Source: Desulfurivibrio sp044068625
Lineage (GTDB): Bacteria > Desulfobacterota > Desulfobulbia > Desulfobulbales > Desulfurivibrionaceae
Direction of reading: 5' to 3'
NCBI RefSeq assembly: GCF_044068625.1
Contig: NZ_JBIPKH010000011.1
Location: 30,734-94,733 of the forward strand
Length of the DNA: 64,000 bases
Positions 30,280-38,849 of this stretch are shown here, piece after piece; the first letter of the stretch is position 1; every line of letters begins with the position of its first letter. The notes below the pieces were generated by a model. It was not told where the DNA came from. It saw nothing but the letters and a program-made list of their open reading frames with translations, and made no database searches. The position numbers were made by a program, and so were the translations under genes.

Positions 30280-32391
30280 TTACGCGCCGGTGGCGGTCAG
30301 CTTTTGTTGCAGGTCGTGGGGCACCGGGGCGTACTCCTTGAAGCTGCAGCGGAAGCTGGCCCGGCCCTGGGTCAGGGATTTCAGGGTGGTGGAGTAGTTG
30401 TGCTGCTCCGAGAGCGGGGTCACCGCCCGGATCACCTGATAACGCCCCTGGGACTCCATCCCCTGGATCACCGAGCGCCGGGACTGCAGGTCGCTCATCA
30501 CCTCCCCCATCAACTCCTCGGGCACCAGGATCTCCATGTCGTAGAGGGGCTCCATGATCAGGGGATTGGCCTCTTTGAAGGCCTCTTTGAAGGCCTGGGC
30601 CCCGGCGATTTTGAAGGAGATGTCGTTGGAGTCCACCGTGTGCATCTTGCCGTCGAAGACCATCACCCGCACGTCCCGGACATAGGAACCGGTCATGGGG
30701 CCCTCCTGCATCTTCTCCATCACCCCCTTGAGGATCGAGGGCAGGTATTTGGCGTCGACCACCCCGCCGACAATGCAGTTGTAAAAAACCAGCTTGCCCC
30801 CCCAGGGCAGGTCGATCTCCTCCTTGCCCCGTACGGTCAAGTCGCTGGGGTCGGGCAGCCCCTCCTCCCAGGGTTCGATCCGCAGGTGGACTTCGGCGAA
30901 CTGGCCCGAACCGCCGGACTGTTTTTTGTGGCGGTAGGCGGAGGTGGCGGTTTTGCGGATCGTCTCCCGGTAGGGAATTTTGGGCTCGACGAAATCGACC
31001 TTGATCCCGTGGACATGTTCCAGGCGCCACTTGACCAGGTTGAGGTGGAGTTCGCCCTGGCCCCAGAGGATCAGTTGTTTCAGCTCCGGGGCCAGTTCGG
31101 CCTTGATGGTGGGGTCGGCGGTCTGGATCTCCCGCAGGGCCTCCCCGAGCTTTTCATCATCCTTCTTGTCGCCGGTGACCACGGCGGTGCGGATGCGGGG
31201 TTCGGGGAACTCGATGGGGGCCAGGCTGACCGGGGCATCCTTGCCGTGCAGGGTATGATTGGTGCGGGTTGCCTTCATTTTCAGGGTCGCTCCCAGGTCG
31301 CCGGCCGCCAGTTTGGCCACCTGGTTGCGATTTTTGCCCGCCATGATGAACAACTGGTTGAGCCGTTCGGTTTCCCCGGTGGCGCTGTTGACCAGATCCA
31401 TCCCCTCGCTGACCGTGCCGGAGCAGACCTTGAAAAAGGTGACCTTGCCCAGGAAGGGTTCGACCAGGGTTTTAAAAACGAACAGCACCGGCGGCCCGGC
31501 GGGGTCGCAGGTCAGCTCGCCGCCGTCGGCGGTTTTTTCGGGGGGCATCTCGGTGGCGGAGGGGGCCACGTTGTCGATGAAGCCCATCATCCGGCCGCTG
31601 CCCATGTTGCGCTTGGCGGAAAGGCAAAAGATCGGGAAAACCTCACGGTTGAGCATCCCGATCTTGAGTCCCTTGCGCATCTCGTCCTCATCCAGGCTGC
31701 CCTTCTCGAAGTAGAGCTCCATCAGCTCATCGTCGTTCTCCGCCGCCTTTTCCACCAACTGATTGTGCAGCTCGGCGGCCCGCTCCCGCTCCGCCGCCGG
31801 AATTGCCAACTTTTCCGGTTTGCCGCCCTCGGCGGGGAACTTGTACATCGTCATCTTGAGCAGGTCGATGATGCAGTCAAAGCCGTCGCCTTGGTTAAGG
31901 GGGTACTGCATCAGGACGGCGGCGGCCCCGAATCGGTCCCGGATCGACTCCACCGCCCCGAAGTAGTCGGCCTTGGGGTGATCGACCTGGTTGACCGCGA
32001 AAATTGCCGGCTTTTGAAACTGCTCCACATATTTCCAGTTCAATTCGGTGCCCACCTCCACGCCGTACTGGGCGTTGATCAGCATCACCGCCGTGTCGGC
32101 CACCCGCAGGGAGGAGACCACCTCGCCGACAAAGTCGTCCAGGCCGGGGGTGTCGATGATGTTGATCTTGTAATCCCGCCAGTCGGTATGGAGCAGGGTG
32201 GCGTAAACCGAGTTGCCGCGCTCATGTTCGATTTCGTGGTAATCGGAGATGGTGTTTTTGTCCTCCACCGTGCCGCGGCGGTTGGAGAGTCCGGCTTCGA
32301 AGACCATGGTTTCGGCCAGGGTGGTCTTGCCGGACTTGACGCTGCCGAGCAGGACGATGTTCTTGATGTACTTGTCGTCATAAAGCTTCAT
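30280..32391 (-). CDS. Elongation factor G-like translational GTPase (FusA2 type)
   Basis: 703 residues with EF-G domain order. The GTPase motifs are divergent: G1 GSVKSGKTTLAE (EF-G: AHIDAGKTT), G3 DTPGLDDFV (EF-G: DTPGHVDF), G4 NQVD in place of NKxD. C-terminal EF-G domains IV-V are present (RKTATSAYRHKKQSGGSGQFAEV, GSYVRDVRVMVFDGKMHTVDSNDISFKIAGAQAFKEA, EVMSDLQSRRSVIQGMES). These changes mark the FusA2/EF-G-like paralogue, not the main translocase; function unknown. Divergent from the acuI-like gene. Confidence 0.87.
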   Translation of the reverse strand: MKLYDDKYIKNIVLLGSVKSGKTTLAETMVFEAGLSNRRGTVEDKNTISDYHEIEHERGNSVYATLLHTDWRDYKINIIDTPGLDDFVGEVVSSLRVADTAVMLINAQYGVEVGTELNWKYVEQFQKPAIFAVNQVDHPKADYFGAVESIRDRFGAAAVLMQYPLNQGDGFDCIIDLLKMTMYKFPAEGGKPEKLAIPAAERERAAELHNQLVEKAAENDDELMELYFEKGSLDEDEMRKGLKIGMLNREVFPIFCLSAKRNMGSGRMMGFIDNVAPSATEMPPEKTADGGELTCDPAGPPVLFVFKTLVEPFLGKVTFFKVCSGTVSEGMDLVNSATGETERLNQLFIMAGKNRNQVAKLAAGDLGATLKMKATRTNHTLHGKDAPVSLAPIEFPEPRIRTAVVTGDKKDDEKLGEALREIQTADPTIKAELAPELKQLILWGQGELHLNLVKWRLEHVHGIKVDFVEPKIPYRETIRKTATSAYRHKKQSGGSGQFAEVHLRIEPWEEGLPDPSDLTVRGKEEIDLPWGGKLVFYNCIVGGVVDAKYLPSILKGVMEKMQEGPMTGSYVRDVRVMVFDGKMHTVDSNDISFKIAGAQAFKEAFKEANPLIMEPLYDMEILVPEELMGEVMSDLQSRRSVIQGMESQGRYQVIRAVTPLSEQHNYSTTLKSLTQGRASFRCSFKEYAPVPHDLQQKLTATGA

Positions 32392-32436
32392 GCTCCACCT
32401 CTCGATTTAGATAATTATTAGGAAGGAAAGCGCAGC

Positions 32437-32463
32437 TTGACCAGGAGCAAATCATCCTATACT
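32437..32463 (+). promoter_or_regulatory. Possible promoter of the AcuI-like gene
   Basis: TTGACC (32437-32442) and TATACT (32458-32463) with a 15-nt spacer, or TACTGT with 17. Start codon 60 nt downstream. Confidence 0.4.
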
Positions 32464-32522
32464 GTTTACCCCCAAGGAAGTTGATCTGGCAAGCCGACTT
32501 TAAAAAAAGTGAAGATTTAACG

Positions 32523-33530
32523 ATGAATAACCAAACTTTTCGCGCTCTCCGGGTGGAGGAGGAGTCCGACGGCCGGTTCCGCCGCCGGATTGTGGCCCGC
32601 AAAATCGGCGAATTACCCGATCACGAGGTGCTGGTCCGGGTTCACTACTCCTCGCTCAATTACAAGGATGCCCTCTCGGCGGCCGGCAATCGCGGGGTGA
32701 CCCGCCGTTATCCCCACACCCCCGGGATCGATGCGGCCGGGGTGGTGGTGGAGAGCCGGGTGCCCGATTTTGTCCCCGGCCAGGAGGTGGTGGTCTCCTG
32801 TTATGATCTGGGGATGAACACCCCCGGCGGCCTGGCCCAATATGTGCGGGTGCCGGCGGCCTGGGTGATGCCCAAGCCCCCTGGTTTGAGCCTGCGTCGT
32901 TGCATGATGTACGGCACTGCGGGTTTCACCGCCGCCCAGTGTCTGGCCCGCCTGGTGGATTTTCCCGTCGGGCCCGACGCGGGCAGGATCCTGGTCACCG
33001 GCGCCACCGGCGGGGTGGGGATGCTGGCTTTGGCCCTGCTGGTCCGCCTGGGTTATCGGACCTGCGCGGTGACCGGTAAGGCGGAACTGGCTCCGCGTCT
33101 GCGGGAGCTTGGGGCGGAGCAGGTTTTGAGCCGGGCCGAGGCCACCGACGAGAGCGGCAGGATGCTGCTCAAGGGGAAGTGGGCCGGGGTGGTGGACACG
33201 GTGGGCGGGCCGATTCTGGCCACCGCCATCAAATCCTCTCGCTACGGGGCCTTGGTAACCTGCTGCGGCAACGCCGCCTCCCCCGAGCTGCCCCTCAATG
33301 TTTATCCCTTTATTCTGCGGGGGGTCACCCTGGCCGGCATCGACAGTGCCGAGTGCCCCATGCCCACCCGCCGGGCCGTATGGCAACGCCTGGCCGGAGC
33401 GTGGGATCTGGCCAATCTCGAGGAGTTGGTTACCGAGATTTCCCTTGACGGGGTCGATGGTAAAATTGATGATATCCTGGCGGGGCGCCACCAGGGCCGC
33501 ATTCTGGTCAACCTGGCCGATGCCGCCTGA
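32523..33530 (+). CDS. YhdH/AcuI-type quinone oxidoreductase (acryloyl-CoA reductase family)
   Basis: 335-residue medium-chain dehydrogenase/reductase without structural zinc. N-terminal GroES-like fold (VLVRVHYSSLNYKDALSAAGNRGVTRRYPHTPGIDAAG), NADPH-binding GATGGVGMLALALLVRLGY near 160, and YHDH/AcuI-specific SRYGALVTCCGNAASPELPLNVYPFILRGVTLAGIDSAE. AcuI enzymes reduce acryloyl-CoA with NADPH; substrate here is not proven. The ATG at 32523 is the first with homology. Confidence 0.88.
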   Translation: MNNQTFRALRVEEESDGRFRRRIVARKIGELPDHEVLVRVHYSSLNYKDALSAAGNRGVTRRYPHTPGIDAAGVVVESRVPDFVPGQEVVVSCYDLGMNTPGGLAQYVRVPAAWVMPKPPGLSLRRCMMYGTAGFTAAQCLARLVDFPVGPDAGRILVTGATGGVGMLALALLVRLGYRTCAVTGKAELAPRLRELGAEQVLSRAEATDESGRMLLKGKWAGVVDTVGGPILATAIKSSRYGALVTCCGNAASPELPLNVYPFILRGVTLAGIDSAECPMPTRRAVWQRLAGAWDLANLEELVTEISLDGVDGKIDDILAGRHQGRILVNLADAA

Positions 33531-33571
33531 TTTTAAGGTCTGTGATTCTTCACCCTTAAAGGTTTTCCACC

Positions 33572-34162
33572 ATGCTTTCTGCCCGGATGATGCTGGCAAT
33601 ACTGCTGTTGGTCGCCCTGCTGGGCGCTGGCTGCGGCAAAATGCTGCCGGTGGCCAAAACCCGCAGTGAGGCGCCCTGGCCCAGTTTCGCGGCCAGCAAG
33701 GCTGTTTTTGATCAGGTCATCCCCTATCAGACCACCAGTGAGGATCTGCGCGGTCTTCAAATCGATCCCGCCGTCACCCCCAACCTCCAGATCCTGACCT
33801 ATCCCGATATCGTCAGCCTGTTTATGCCCAACTCCAGCTTTAGCCTGAAGGATATGGACCGGGGGTTGCGGGACTGTGTGGCTGACTCGTCCAAATGCCT
33901 GGCCTACCAGCTTCGGCTGGAGAGGATGGAGGCCCGGCGTCATGGTAATTTTATCCTCGACGTGTTGAGCTTTATTCGTAAAACACACCAGACCGGCTGG
34001 CGTTTCAACGCCCTGGTGGTGATGGTGGATGATGTGGTGGTTTATAAGCTCTGCGGCGGTACCCCCAAGGTGGATGAGCATCTTTACCGGCGCAACCCCC
34101 TGGGCCCGCTCCAGGAGCCGGCGGAGATGGTAAGGGATGCCGGGGTTATCAGTATTCTTTAA
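33572..34162 (+). CDS. Lipoprotein of unknown function
   Basis: MLSARMMLAILLLVALLGAGC is a lipoprotein signal peptide with lipobox LGAGC (Cys21). The mature part, about 175 residues, includes a segment with two cysteines (GLRDCVADSSKCLAYQL) that may form a disulfide, and ends with a beta-rich region (RFNALVVMVDDVVVYKLCGG). I do not recognise the family. It follows the AcuI-like gene by 41 nt on the same strand and could be cotranscribed. Confidence 0.75.
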   Translation: MLSARMMLAILLLVALLGAGCGKMLPVAKTRSEAPWPSFAASKAVFDQVIPYQTTSEDLRGLQIDPAVTPNLQILTYPDIVSLFMPNSSFSLKDMDRGLRDCVADSSKCLAYQLRLERMEARRHGNFILDVLSFIRKTHQTGWRFNALVVMVDDVVVYKLCGGTPKVDEHLYRRNPLGPLQEPAEMVRDAGVISIL

Positions 34163-34180
34163 GGCCTTAAATTTTGCCCC

Positions 34181-34209
34181 TTGTCAGAATCCCTTTCTTG
34201 GCGTATCTT
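34181..34209 (+). promoter_or_regulatory. Sigma70-type promoter of perR
   Basis: TTGTCA (34181-34186), 17-nt spacer, TATCTT (34204-34209). A GGAA-ATTA-TTCC palindrome at 34219-34230 lies near +1 and could be an autoregulatory site. Confidence 0.5.
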
Positions 34210-34304
34210 GTACTTTATGGAAATTATTCCTATTTGAAGTTATGACCCTGTTGGGTCGAGGATTTCTTCCCGCTCCGGTCCTTTAAGCCGGGGGTACAAG
34301 TAGA

Positions 34305-34706
34305 ATGGAGGCTGACGTGTCCTTAGGAAATACATTGCGGGTAACCAAGCAGCGCCAGGTCTTGCTGGACGAACTTCGTAAGGTGTGTACCCATCCCACC
34401 GCCGATGAACTCTACCAGATGGCGCGTAAGCGGTTGCCCCGGATCAGTCTGGGCACCGTCTATCGCAATCTGGAGTTGATGGCGGAAAACGGCATGATCC
34501 AGAAACTGGAGGTGGGGGGAACCCAGAAACGTTTCGACGGCAACGTCGTGCCTCATTGCCATGTTCGCTGTTTGAAGTGCGGGCGGGTTGATGATCTGGA
34601 TCTTTCCCTGGATCTGGACCTGGAGTCCTTGGCCCGTGAGCAGACCGGCTATGCCATTGTTCGCCACAGTATCGAGTTTGGCGGCTTCTGCCCCGTGTGC
34701 CGTTAG
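34305..34706 (+). CDS. perR: Fur-family regulator, PerR-like
   Basis: 133 residues. Winged helix (LRVTKQRQVLLDELRKVCTHPTADELYQMARKRLPRISLGTVYRNLELMAENGMIQKLE) and C-terminal metal domain with HCHVRCLKCG and CPVC, the structural Zn site. The segment QKRFDGNVVPHCH has Asp where PerR has its regulatory Asp (Fur has Glu), which favours a peroxide sensor. The GTG at 34317 (GGAGG 5 nt upstream) is an equally good start, giving MSLGNTLRV. It is followed by rubrerythrin, superoxide reductase and flavodiiron genes, its likely targets. Confidence 0.9.
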   Translation: MEADVSLGNTLRVTKQRQVLLDELRKVCTHPTADELYQMARKRLPRISLGTVYRNLELMAENGMIQKLEVGGTQKRFDGNVVPHCHVRCLKCGRVDDLDLSLDLDLESLAREQTGYAIVRHSIEFGGFCPVCR

Positions 34707-34769
34707 TCCTCTGCTGCTCCGCTAAAAAAAATCAAGTAGATTACTCAACTTTTTTCTCGGGAGGTTAAG

Positions 34770-35345
34770 ATGAAATCGCTTAAAGGTACTAAAACGGAGA
34801 GGAACATCCTCACCGCTTTTGCCGGTGAATCCCAGGCCCGTAACCGCTACACCTATTTTTCCGCCCAAGCCAAGAAGGATGGCTATGTCCAGATCTCGGC
34901 GGTTTTTGAAGAGACCGCCAACCAGGAGAAGGAGCATGCCAAGAGGTTGTTCAAGCTGCTGGAGGGGGGGGAGGTGGAGGTCAGCGCCGCCTTTCCCGCC
35001 GGGAAGATCGGCACCACGGTTGAAAACCTCACCGAAGCCGCCAACGGCGAGAATCATGAATATAACGTGATGTATCCCGAATTTGCCAAGGTGGCCCGGG
35101 AGGAGGGTTTTGACGAGATCGCCGAAATCTTTCTTAAAATCGCGGTGGCCGAGGCCTTCCACGAAAAACGCTACAAGGCGCTCAAGGCCAATATCGAGGC
35201 GGGCCGGGTTTTCAAGCGCGAACAGTCAACCTCCTGGCAGTGCCGTAATTGCGGCTACACCCATGAAGGCCAAGCCGCCCCCGATCGCTGTCCGGCCTGT
35301 GATCACGCCCAGGCCCACTTTGAGTTGTTGAAAGAGAACTGGTAA
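34770..35345 (+). CDS. rbr: Rubrerythrin
   Basis: 191 residues: a four-helix diiron domain (ERNILTAFAGESQARNRYTYF; FEETANQEKEHAKRLF; FLKIAVAEAFHEKRY carrying the Glu/His ligands) and a C-terminal rubredoxin domain (CRNCGYTHEG...CPACDHAQAHFE). It reduces H2O2 with electrons from NAD(P)H via rubredoxin in the cytosol of anaerobes. GGGAGGTTA precedes the ATG. Second gene of the perR-rbr-dfx-fprA run. Confidence 0.97.
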   Translation: MKSLKGTKTERNILTAFAGESQARNRYTYFSAQAKKDGYVQISAVFEETANQEKEHAKRLFKLLEGGEVEVSAAFPAGKIGTTVENLTEAANGENHEYNVMYPEFAKVAREEGFDEIAEIFLKIAVAEAFHEKRYKALKANIEAGRVFKREQSTSWQCRNCGYTHEGQAAPDRCPACDHAQAHFELLKENW

Positions 35346-35372
35346 GCCGGTTAGTCAACGATAAGGAGGAAG

Positions 35373-35750
35373 ATGATGGCCAAGAAGCTGGAAGTGTACA
35401 AGTGTGACCTGTGCGGCAACATCGTGGAGGTGCTCCATGCCGGAGCCGGTCAGTTGGTCTGCTGTGGCCAGCCCATGCGGCTGATGACCGAAAACACCGT
35501 TGATGCCGCCAAGGAGAAGCACGTGCCGGTAATCGAGAAGGTTGAGGGCGGCTATCTGGTGAAAGTCGGCGCGGTGCCCCATCCCATGGAGGAGAAGCAT
35601 TACATCGAGTGGATCGAATTGCTGGCCGACGGCAAGGTCTATCGCCAGTTCCTTGAGCCCGGCCAGACCCCCGAGGCCTTTTTCCCGGTCAGCGCCGCCC
35701 AGGTTACGGCCCGGGAGTATTGCAACCTGCATGGCCTCTGGAAGGCTTAG
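35373..35750 (+). CDS. dfx: Desulfoferrodoxin (2Fe superoxide reductase)
   Basis: 125 residues. Center I desulforedoxin site CDLCG...VCCGQPM (CX2C and adjacent CC); center II ligands in KHVPV, HPMEEKHYIEW and the C-terminal CNLHGLW. It reduces superoxide to peroxide without making O2. 27 nt after rbr with AAGGAGG before the start (ATGATG; either Met). Its product, peroxide, is the substrate of rubrerythrin next door. Confidence 0.97.
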   Translation: MMAKKLEVYKCDLCGNIVEVLHAGAGQLVCCGQPMRLMTENTVDAAKEKHVPVIEKVEGGYLVKVGAVPHPMEEKHYIEWIELLADGKVYRQFLEPGQTPEAFFPVSAAQVTAREYCNLHGLWKA

Positions 35751-35761
35751 AGGAAAGGGCG

Positions 35762-36946
35762 ATGACGGCAACTGAGATTCGACCGGATATTTTCTGGGTC
35801 GGGGCGGTGGATTGGAATAACCGGGATTTCCACGGTTATTCCATCAAAAAGGGCACCAGCTACAACGCCTATCTGGTCCGCGATGAGAAGACCGTGCTGT
35901 TTGACACCGTGCGGCAGGGGTTCAAAAGCGATCTGCTGCACCATCTGCACCAGGTCACCGGCCCCCAAAAGATCGATTACATCGTGGTCAACCATGTGGA
36001 GCTGGATCACTCCGGTTGTCTGCCGGAGCTGGTTGAGCTGATCAAGCCGGAGAAGATTTTCTGCTCGCCCATGGGGCACAAGGCCTTGCTGGAGCACTTC
36101 CATCGGCCCGATTGGCCCTATCAGGTGGTTAAAACCGGTGATGAGATCAAGCTGGGCAAACGGACGGTGCGCTTTATCGAAACCCGGATGCTGCACTGGC
36201 CCGACAGCATGTTCTCCTATATTCCCGAGGAGAAGCTGCTGATCTCCAGTGACGCCTTTGGCCAGCACTGGGCCACCTCCGAACGCTTCGACGATCAGGT
36301 TGAGGAGAGCGAGCTGTTGGCCCACGCGGCCAAGTATTATGCCAATATCCTGCTGCTCTATTCGCCCCTGGTTCAAAAGCTGCTGGCGGAGGTGGCGGCC
36401 AACGGTCCGGCGGTGGAGATTATCGCTCCCGATCACGGCCTGATCTGGCGGCGCAGCCCGGGGGCGATCATTGACGCCTATGGCCGCTGGAGCCGCCAGG
36501 AGAGCCGTAGGAAGGCGGTTATTGTCTATGACACCATGTGGCATAGCACCGAAAAGATGGCCCGGGCGGTGGAGAGCGGTTTGCAGCAGGAGGGGATCGA
36601 AGAGATCCGTCTGCTCCATGCCCGCAAGAACCATCGCAGCGATATCATGACCGAGGTCCTCGATGCCCGGGCCCTGATTTTGGGTTCGGCCACCCTCAAC
36701 AACAATATCATGCCGGCCATGGCCGATGTTCTGACCTACATGAAGGGGTTGCGCCCCAAAGAGAAGGTCGGGGCCGCTTTCGGGTCTTACGGTTGGAGTG
36801 GGGAGGCGGTCAAGCATCTGCAAGCCTTTCTGGATGAGATGGGGATACCCGCGGCCGGCGAAGGGGTTCGGATTAAAAACGTGCCCGGCCACGATAGCCT
36901 CAAGGCTTGCGTCGAGTTGGGCCGGGCCGTGGCCAAAGCCATGTAG
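35762..36946 (+). CDS. fprA: Flavodiiron protein (rubredoxin:O2 / NO oxidoreductase)
   Basis: 394 residues from the ATG at 35762, 11 nt after dfx. N-terminal metallo-beta-lactamase-like diiron domain (VVNHVELDHSGCLPEL; RMLHWPDSMFSYIPEEKLLISSDAFGQH; APDHGLIWR) and C-terminal flavodoxin domain (VIVYDTMWHSTEKMARAV; GSATLNNNIMPAMADVLTYMKGL; GSYGWSGEAVKHL). It reduces O2 to water, or NO to N2O, using electrons from rubredoxin-type partners. Completes the oxygen-defence run. Confidence 0.95.
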   Translation: MTATEIRPDIFWVGAVDWNNRDFHGYSIKKGTSYNAYLVRDEKTVLFDTVRQGFKSDLLHHLHQVTGPQKIDYIVVNHVELDHSGCLPELVELIKPEKIFCSPMGHKALLEHFHRPDWPYQVVKTGDEIKLGKRTVRFIETRMLHWPDSMFSYIPEEKLLISSDAFGQHWATSERFDDQVEESELLAHAAKYYANILLLYSPLVQKLLAEVAANGPAVEIIAPDHGLIWRRSPGAIIDAYGRWSRQESRRKAVIVYDTMWHSTEKMARAVESGLQQEGIEEIRLLHARKNHRSDIMTEVLDARALILGSATLNNNIMPAMADVLTYMKGLRPKEKVGAAFGSYGWSGEAVKHLQAFLDEMGIPAAGEGVRIKNVPGHDSLKACVELGRAVAKAM

Positions 36947-36948
36947 CC

Positions 36949-37566
36949 ATGAGCTTACGGGCGACCAAGGCGCGGGTTATCTCCCTGCTGACCGGCAACG
37001 ACCCCCTGCCGGAGGTGTTGGGCGCCCTGGCTGCCCTGCCCCGCTCCCAGGTCCTCAAGGCGCTCTTTGCCGCCCTCTGTCACCATGATCAGCATCTGCG
37101 CTGGCGGGCGGTGAGCGCCATGGGGCCGGTGGTGGCCGCCCTGGCTGACCAGGATCTGGAGGCGGCCAGGGTGGTGATGCGCCGCTTCATGTGGAGCCTC
37201 AATGATGAGTCCGGCGGGATCGGCTGGGGCGCCCCCGAGGCGATGGCCGAGTGTCTGGTTCACCATGAACAGCTGGCTGAAGAGTACAGTCATATCCTGG
37301 TTTCATTTATGCGGGAGGATGGTTTCTACCTGGAGTACCCTCCCCTGCAGCAAGGTCTGATGTGGGGGTTGGGCCGCCTGGCCGAGGTCCGCCCCCAGTT
37401 GCTGCGCAGCAAAAACGCCCTCCTCTATCTCCCCCCCTATCTCGATTCTCCCGATCCGGTGGTGCGCCGGCGAGCCGCCCATGCCCTGGAGCTGCTCAAG
37501 GCCGCCGCTTCCCCCGTTTCCCCAGCTTTCACCGGTAACGCGAAAATCGTGGACAAAAAATCTTGA
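36949..37566 (+). CDS. HEAT-repeat protein, DVU0298 family
   Basis: 205 residues, all-helical, beginning MSLRATKARVISLLTGNDPL 2 nt after the flavodiiron stop. HEAT-like repeats are visible (LPRSQVLKALFAALCHHDQHLRWRAVSAMGPVVAAL; SPDPVVRRRAAHALELL), with a conserved middle VVMRRFMWSLNDESGGIGWGAPEAMAECL that matches deltaproteobacterial DVU0298-type proteins. Function unknown; probably a scaffold. Linked to the oxygen-defence genes by position. Confidence 0.75.
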   Translation: MSLRATKARVISLLTGNDPLPEVLGALAALPRSQVLKALFAALCHHDQHLRWRAVSAMGPVVAALADQDLEAARVVMRRFMWSLNDESGGIGWGAPEAMAECLVHHEQLAEEYSHILVSFMREDGFYLEYPPLQQGLMWGLGRLAEVRPQLLRSKNALLYLPPYLDSPDPVVRRRAAHALELLKAAASPVSPAFTGNAKIVDKKS

Positions 37567-37708
37567 CTGGCGGGCGGTGGTCCCGTAAAACGTCACGATA
37601 TCCGGCTGGCCCGGAATGTTGGCTTTTCTGCCAATCCTGGTGAGTCGTGCCCGTTCACCCATTTTGTACCTTGGTCGGTCTGATCGCCGACAACAGACAG
37701 GCGGATTT

Positions 37709-38581
37709 ATGAATTTTCAGGAGATAATTTTTGAACTGGGCCGTTATTGGGCGGAGAAGGGTTGCGCCATTCAGCAGCCCTACGACATGGAGGTTGGTGC
37801 CGGGACCTTCCACCCCGCCACCCTGCTGCGGGCCCTGGGGCCGGAGCCGTGGCGGGCCGCCTATGTCCAGCCTTCCCGGCGTCCCACCGATGGCCGCTAC
37901 GGGGAAAATCCTAATCGGCTGCAGCATTACTACCAGTATCAGGTGATCATCAAACCCTCCCCGCCCGATATCCAGGAGATGTATATCGAGAGCCTTACCC
38001 GCTTCGGGCTCGATCCTTTGGCGCACGATATCCGTTTCGTCGAGGATGACTGGGAATCCCCCACCCTGGGGGCCTCCGGTCTGGGCTGGGAGGTCTGGCT
38101 GGATGGGATGGAGATCACCCAGTTTACCTATTTCCAGCAGGCCGGCAGCCTGGATCTGCATCCGGTGACGGTGGAGGTGACCTACGGTCTGGAGCGGATT
38201 GCCATGTATCTGCAGGGAGTGGAGAGCGTTTACGATATCTCCTGGGACGGCCGGGTCAGCTACGGCGATATCTTTCTCCAGGCGGAGAAGGAGTTTTCCG
38301 CCTTTAACTTCGAACATGCCAACGTGGAACGGTTGCTGGAGTTTTTCGCTATCTATGAGTCCGAGGCCTTCCGCCTGCTGGAGCTTGGCCTGATCCTGCC
38401 GGCCTACGATTACTGTTTGAAGTGTTCCCACACCTTCAACCTGCTGGATGCCCGCAAGGCGATCAGTGTGGCCGAGCGCACCCGCTACATCGGCCGGATT
38501 CGTAACATTGCCCGCAAGGTGGCGGAGCAGTACGTGGCCAAGCGGGAGGAGCTGGGCTTTCCCTTGTTGGCGCGGGGATAA
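37709..38581 (+). CDS. glyQ: Glycyl-tRNA synthetase alpha chain
   Basis: 290 residues starting MNFQEIIFELGRYWAEKGCA, with FHPATLLRALGPEPWRAAYVQPSRRPTDGRYGENPNRLQHYYQYQV and WEVWLDGMEITQFTYFQQ, all diagnostic of the alpha chain of the alpha2beta2 enzyme. It charges tRNA-Gly and needs the beta chain GlyS. glyS is not downstream as usual; the next feature is selC on the opposite strand. Confidence 0.96.
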   Translation: MNFQEIIFELGRYWAEKGCAIQQPYDMEVGAGTFHPATLLRALGPEPWRAAYVQPSRRPTDGRYGENPNRLQHYYQYQVIIKPSPPDIQEMYIESLTRFGLDPLAHDIRFVEDDWESPTLGASGLGWEVWLDGMEITQFTYFQQAGSLDLHPVTVEVTYGLERIAMYLQGVESVYDISWDGRVSYGDIFLQAEKEFSAFNFEHANVERLLEFFAIYESEAFRLLELGLILPAYDYCLKCSHTFNLLDARKAISVAERTRYIGRIRNIARKVAEQYVAKREELGFPLLARG

Positions 38582-38592
38582 AGGGGAAGGGG

Positions 38593-38690
38593 TGGCGGAA
38601 GTGCATGGGAATCGAACCCACCCACCGGGCTATTAACCCGGTGCACCGGATTTGAAGTCCGGGAGGGCCACCAGTGCCCTTTCCACTTCC
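38593..38690 (-). tRNA. selC: tRNA-Sec (anticodon UCA)
   Basis: On the minus strand the sequence starts GGAAGTGG and ends CACTTCC-G-CCA, giving an 8-bp acceptor stem. The anticodon loop CTTCAAA holds UCA (stem CCGGA/TCCGG), there is a long variable arm (GCACCGGGTTAATAGCCCGG), and GGTTCGATTCC is the T loop. About 98 nt, CCA encoded, discriminator G. This shows that the organism can insert selenocysteine at UGA. Confidence 0.93.
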
Positions 38691-38706
38691 GTGACAGCGA
38701 TTTTGC

Positions 38707-38735
38707 AGCATAGTTGCTTACGGTTCCGGCGACAA
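38707..38735 (-). promoter_or_regulatory. Promoter of selC
   Basis: On the minus strand TTGTCG (38735-38730), 17-nt spacer, TATGCT (38712-38707), ending 16 nt before the mature tRNA 5' end. Confidence 0.6.
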
Positions 38736-38849
38736 CTTTTTTTCGTCGTCGAACTGAAAAATATGGGCAGGGCCGGAGCGGGTTTTAGTGATCCGGCCGA
38801 TCATTCCGGGGTAAAAACCCAAAGCTTTAGCAAGGGGTGCGTTCCAGCT

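Noticed and set aside
30253..32421. 722-codon plus-strand open frame opposite the EF-G-like gene
   Set aside because: It is the antisense shadow of a clearly conserved gene; composition is Gly/His/Gln-rich and shows no family features.
38593..38690. selC as tRNA-Ser or suppressor tRNA
   Set aside because: The 8-bp acceptor stem, UCA anticodon and long variable arm fit tRNA-Sec better than tRNA-Ser (which would need UGA, GCU or similar anticodons).
38652..38849. Upstream start for the acidic zinc-finger protein
   Set aside because: It would overlap selC and the selC promoter; the ATG at 38850 begins the folded part.
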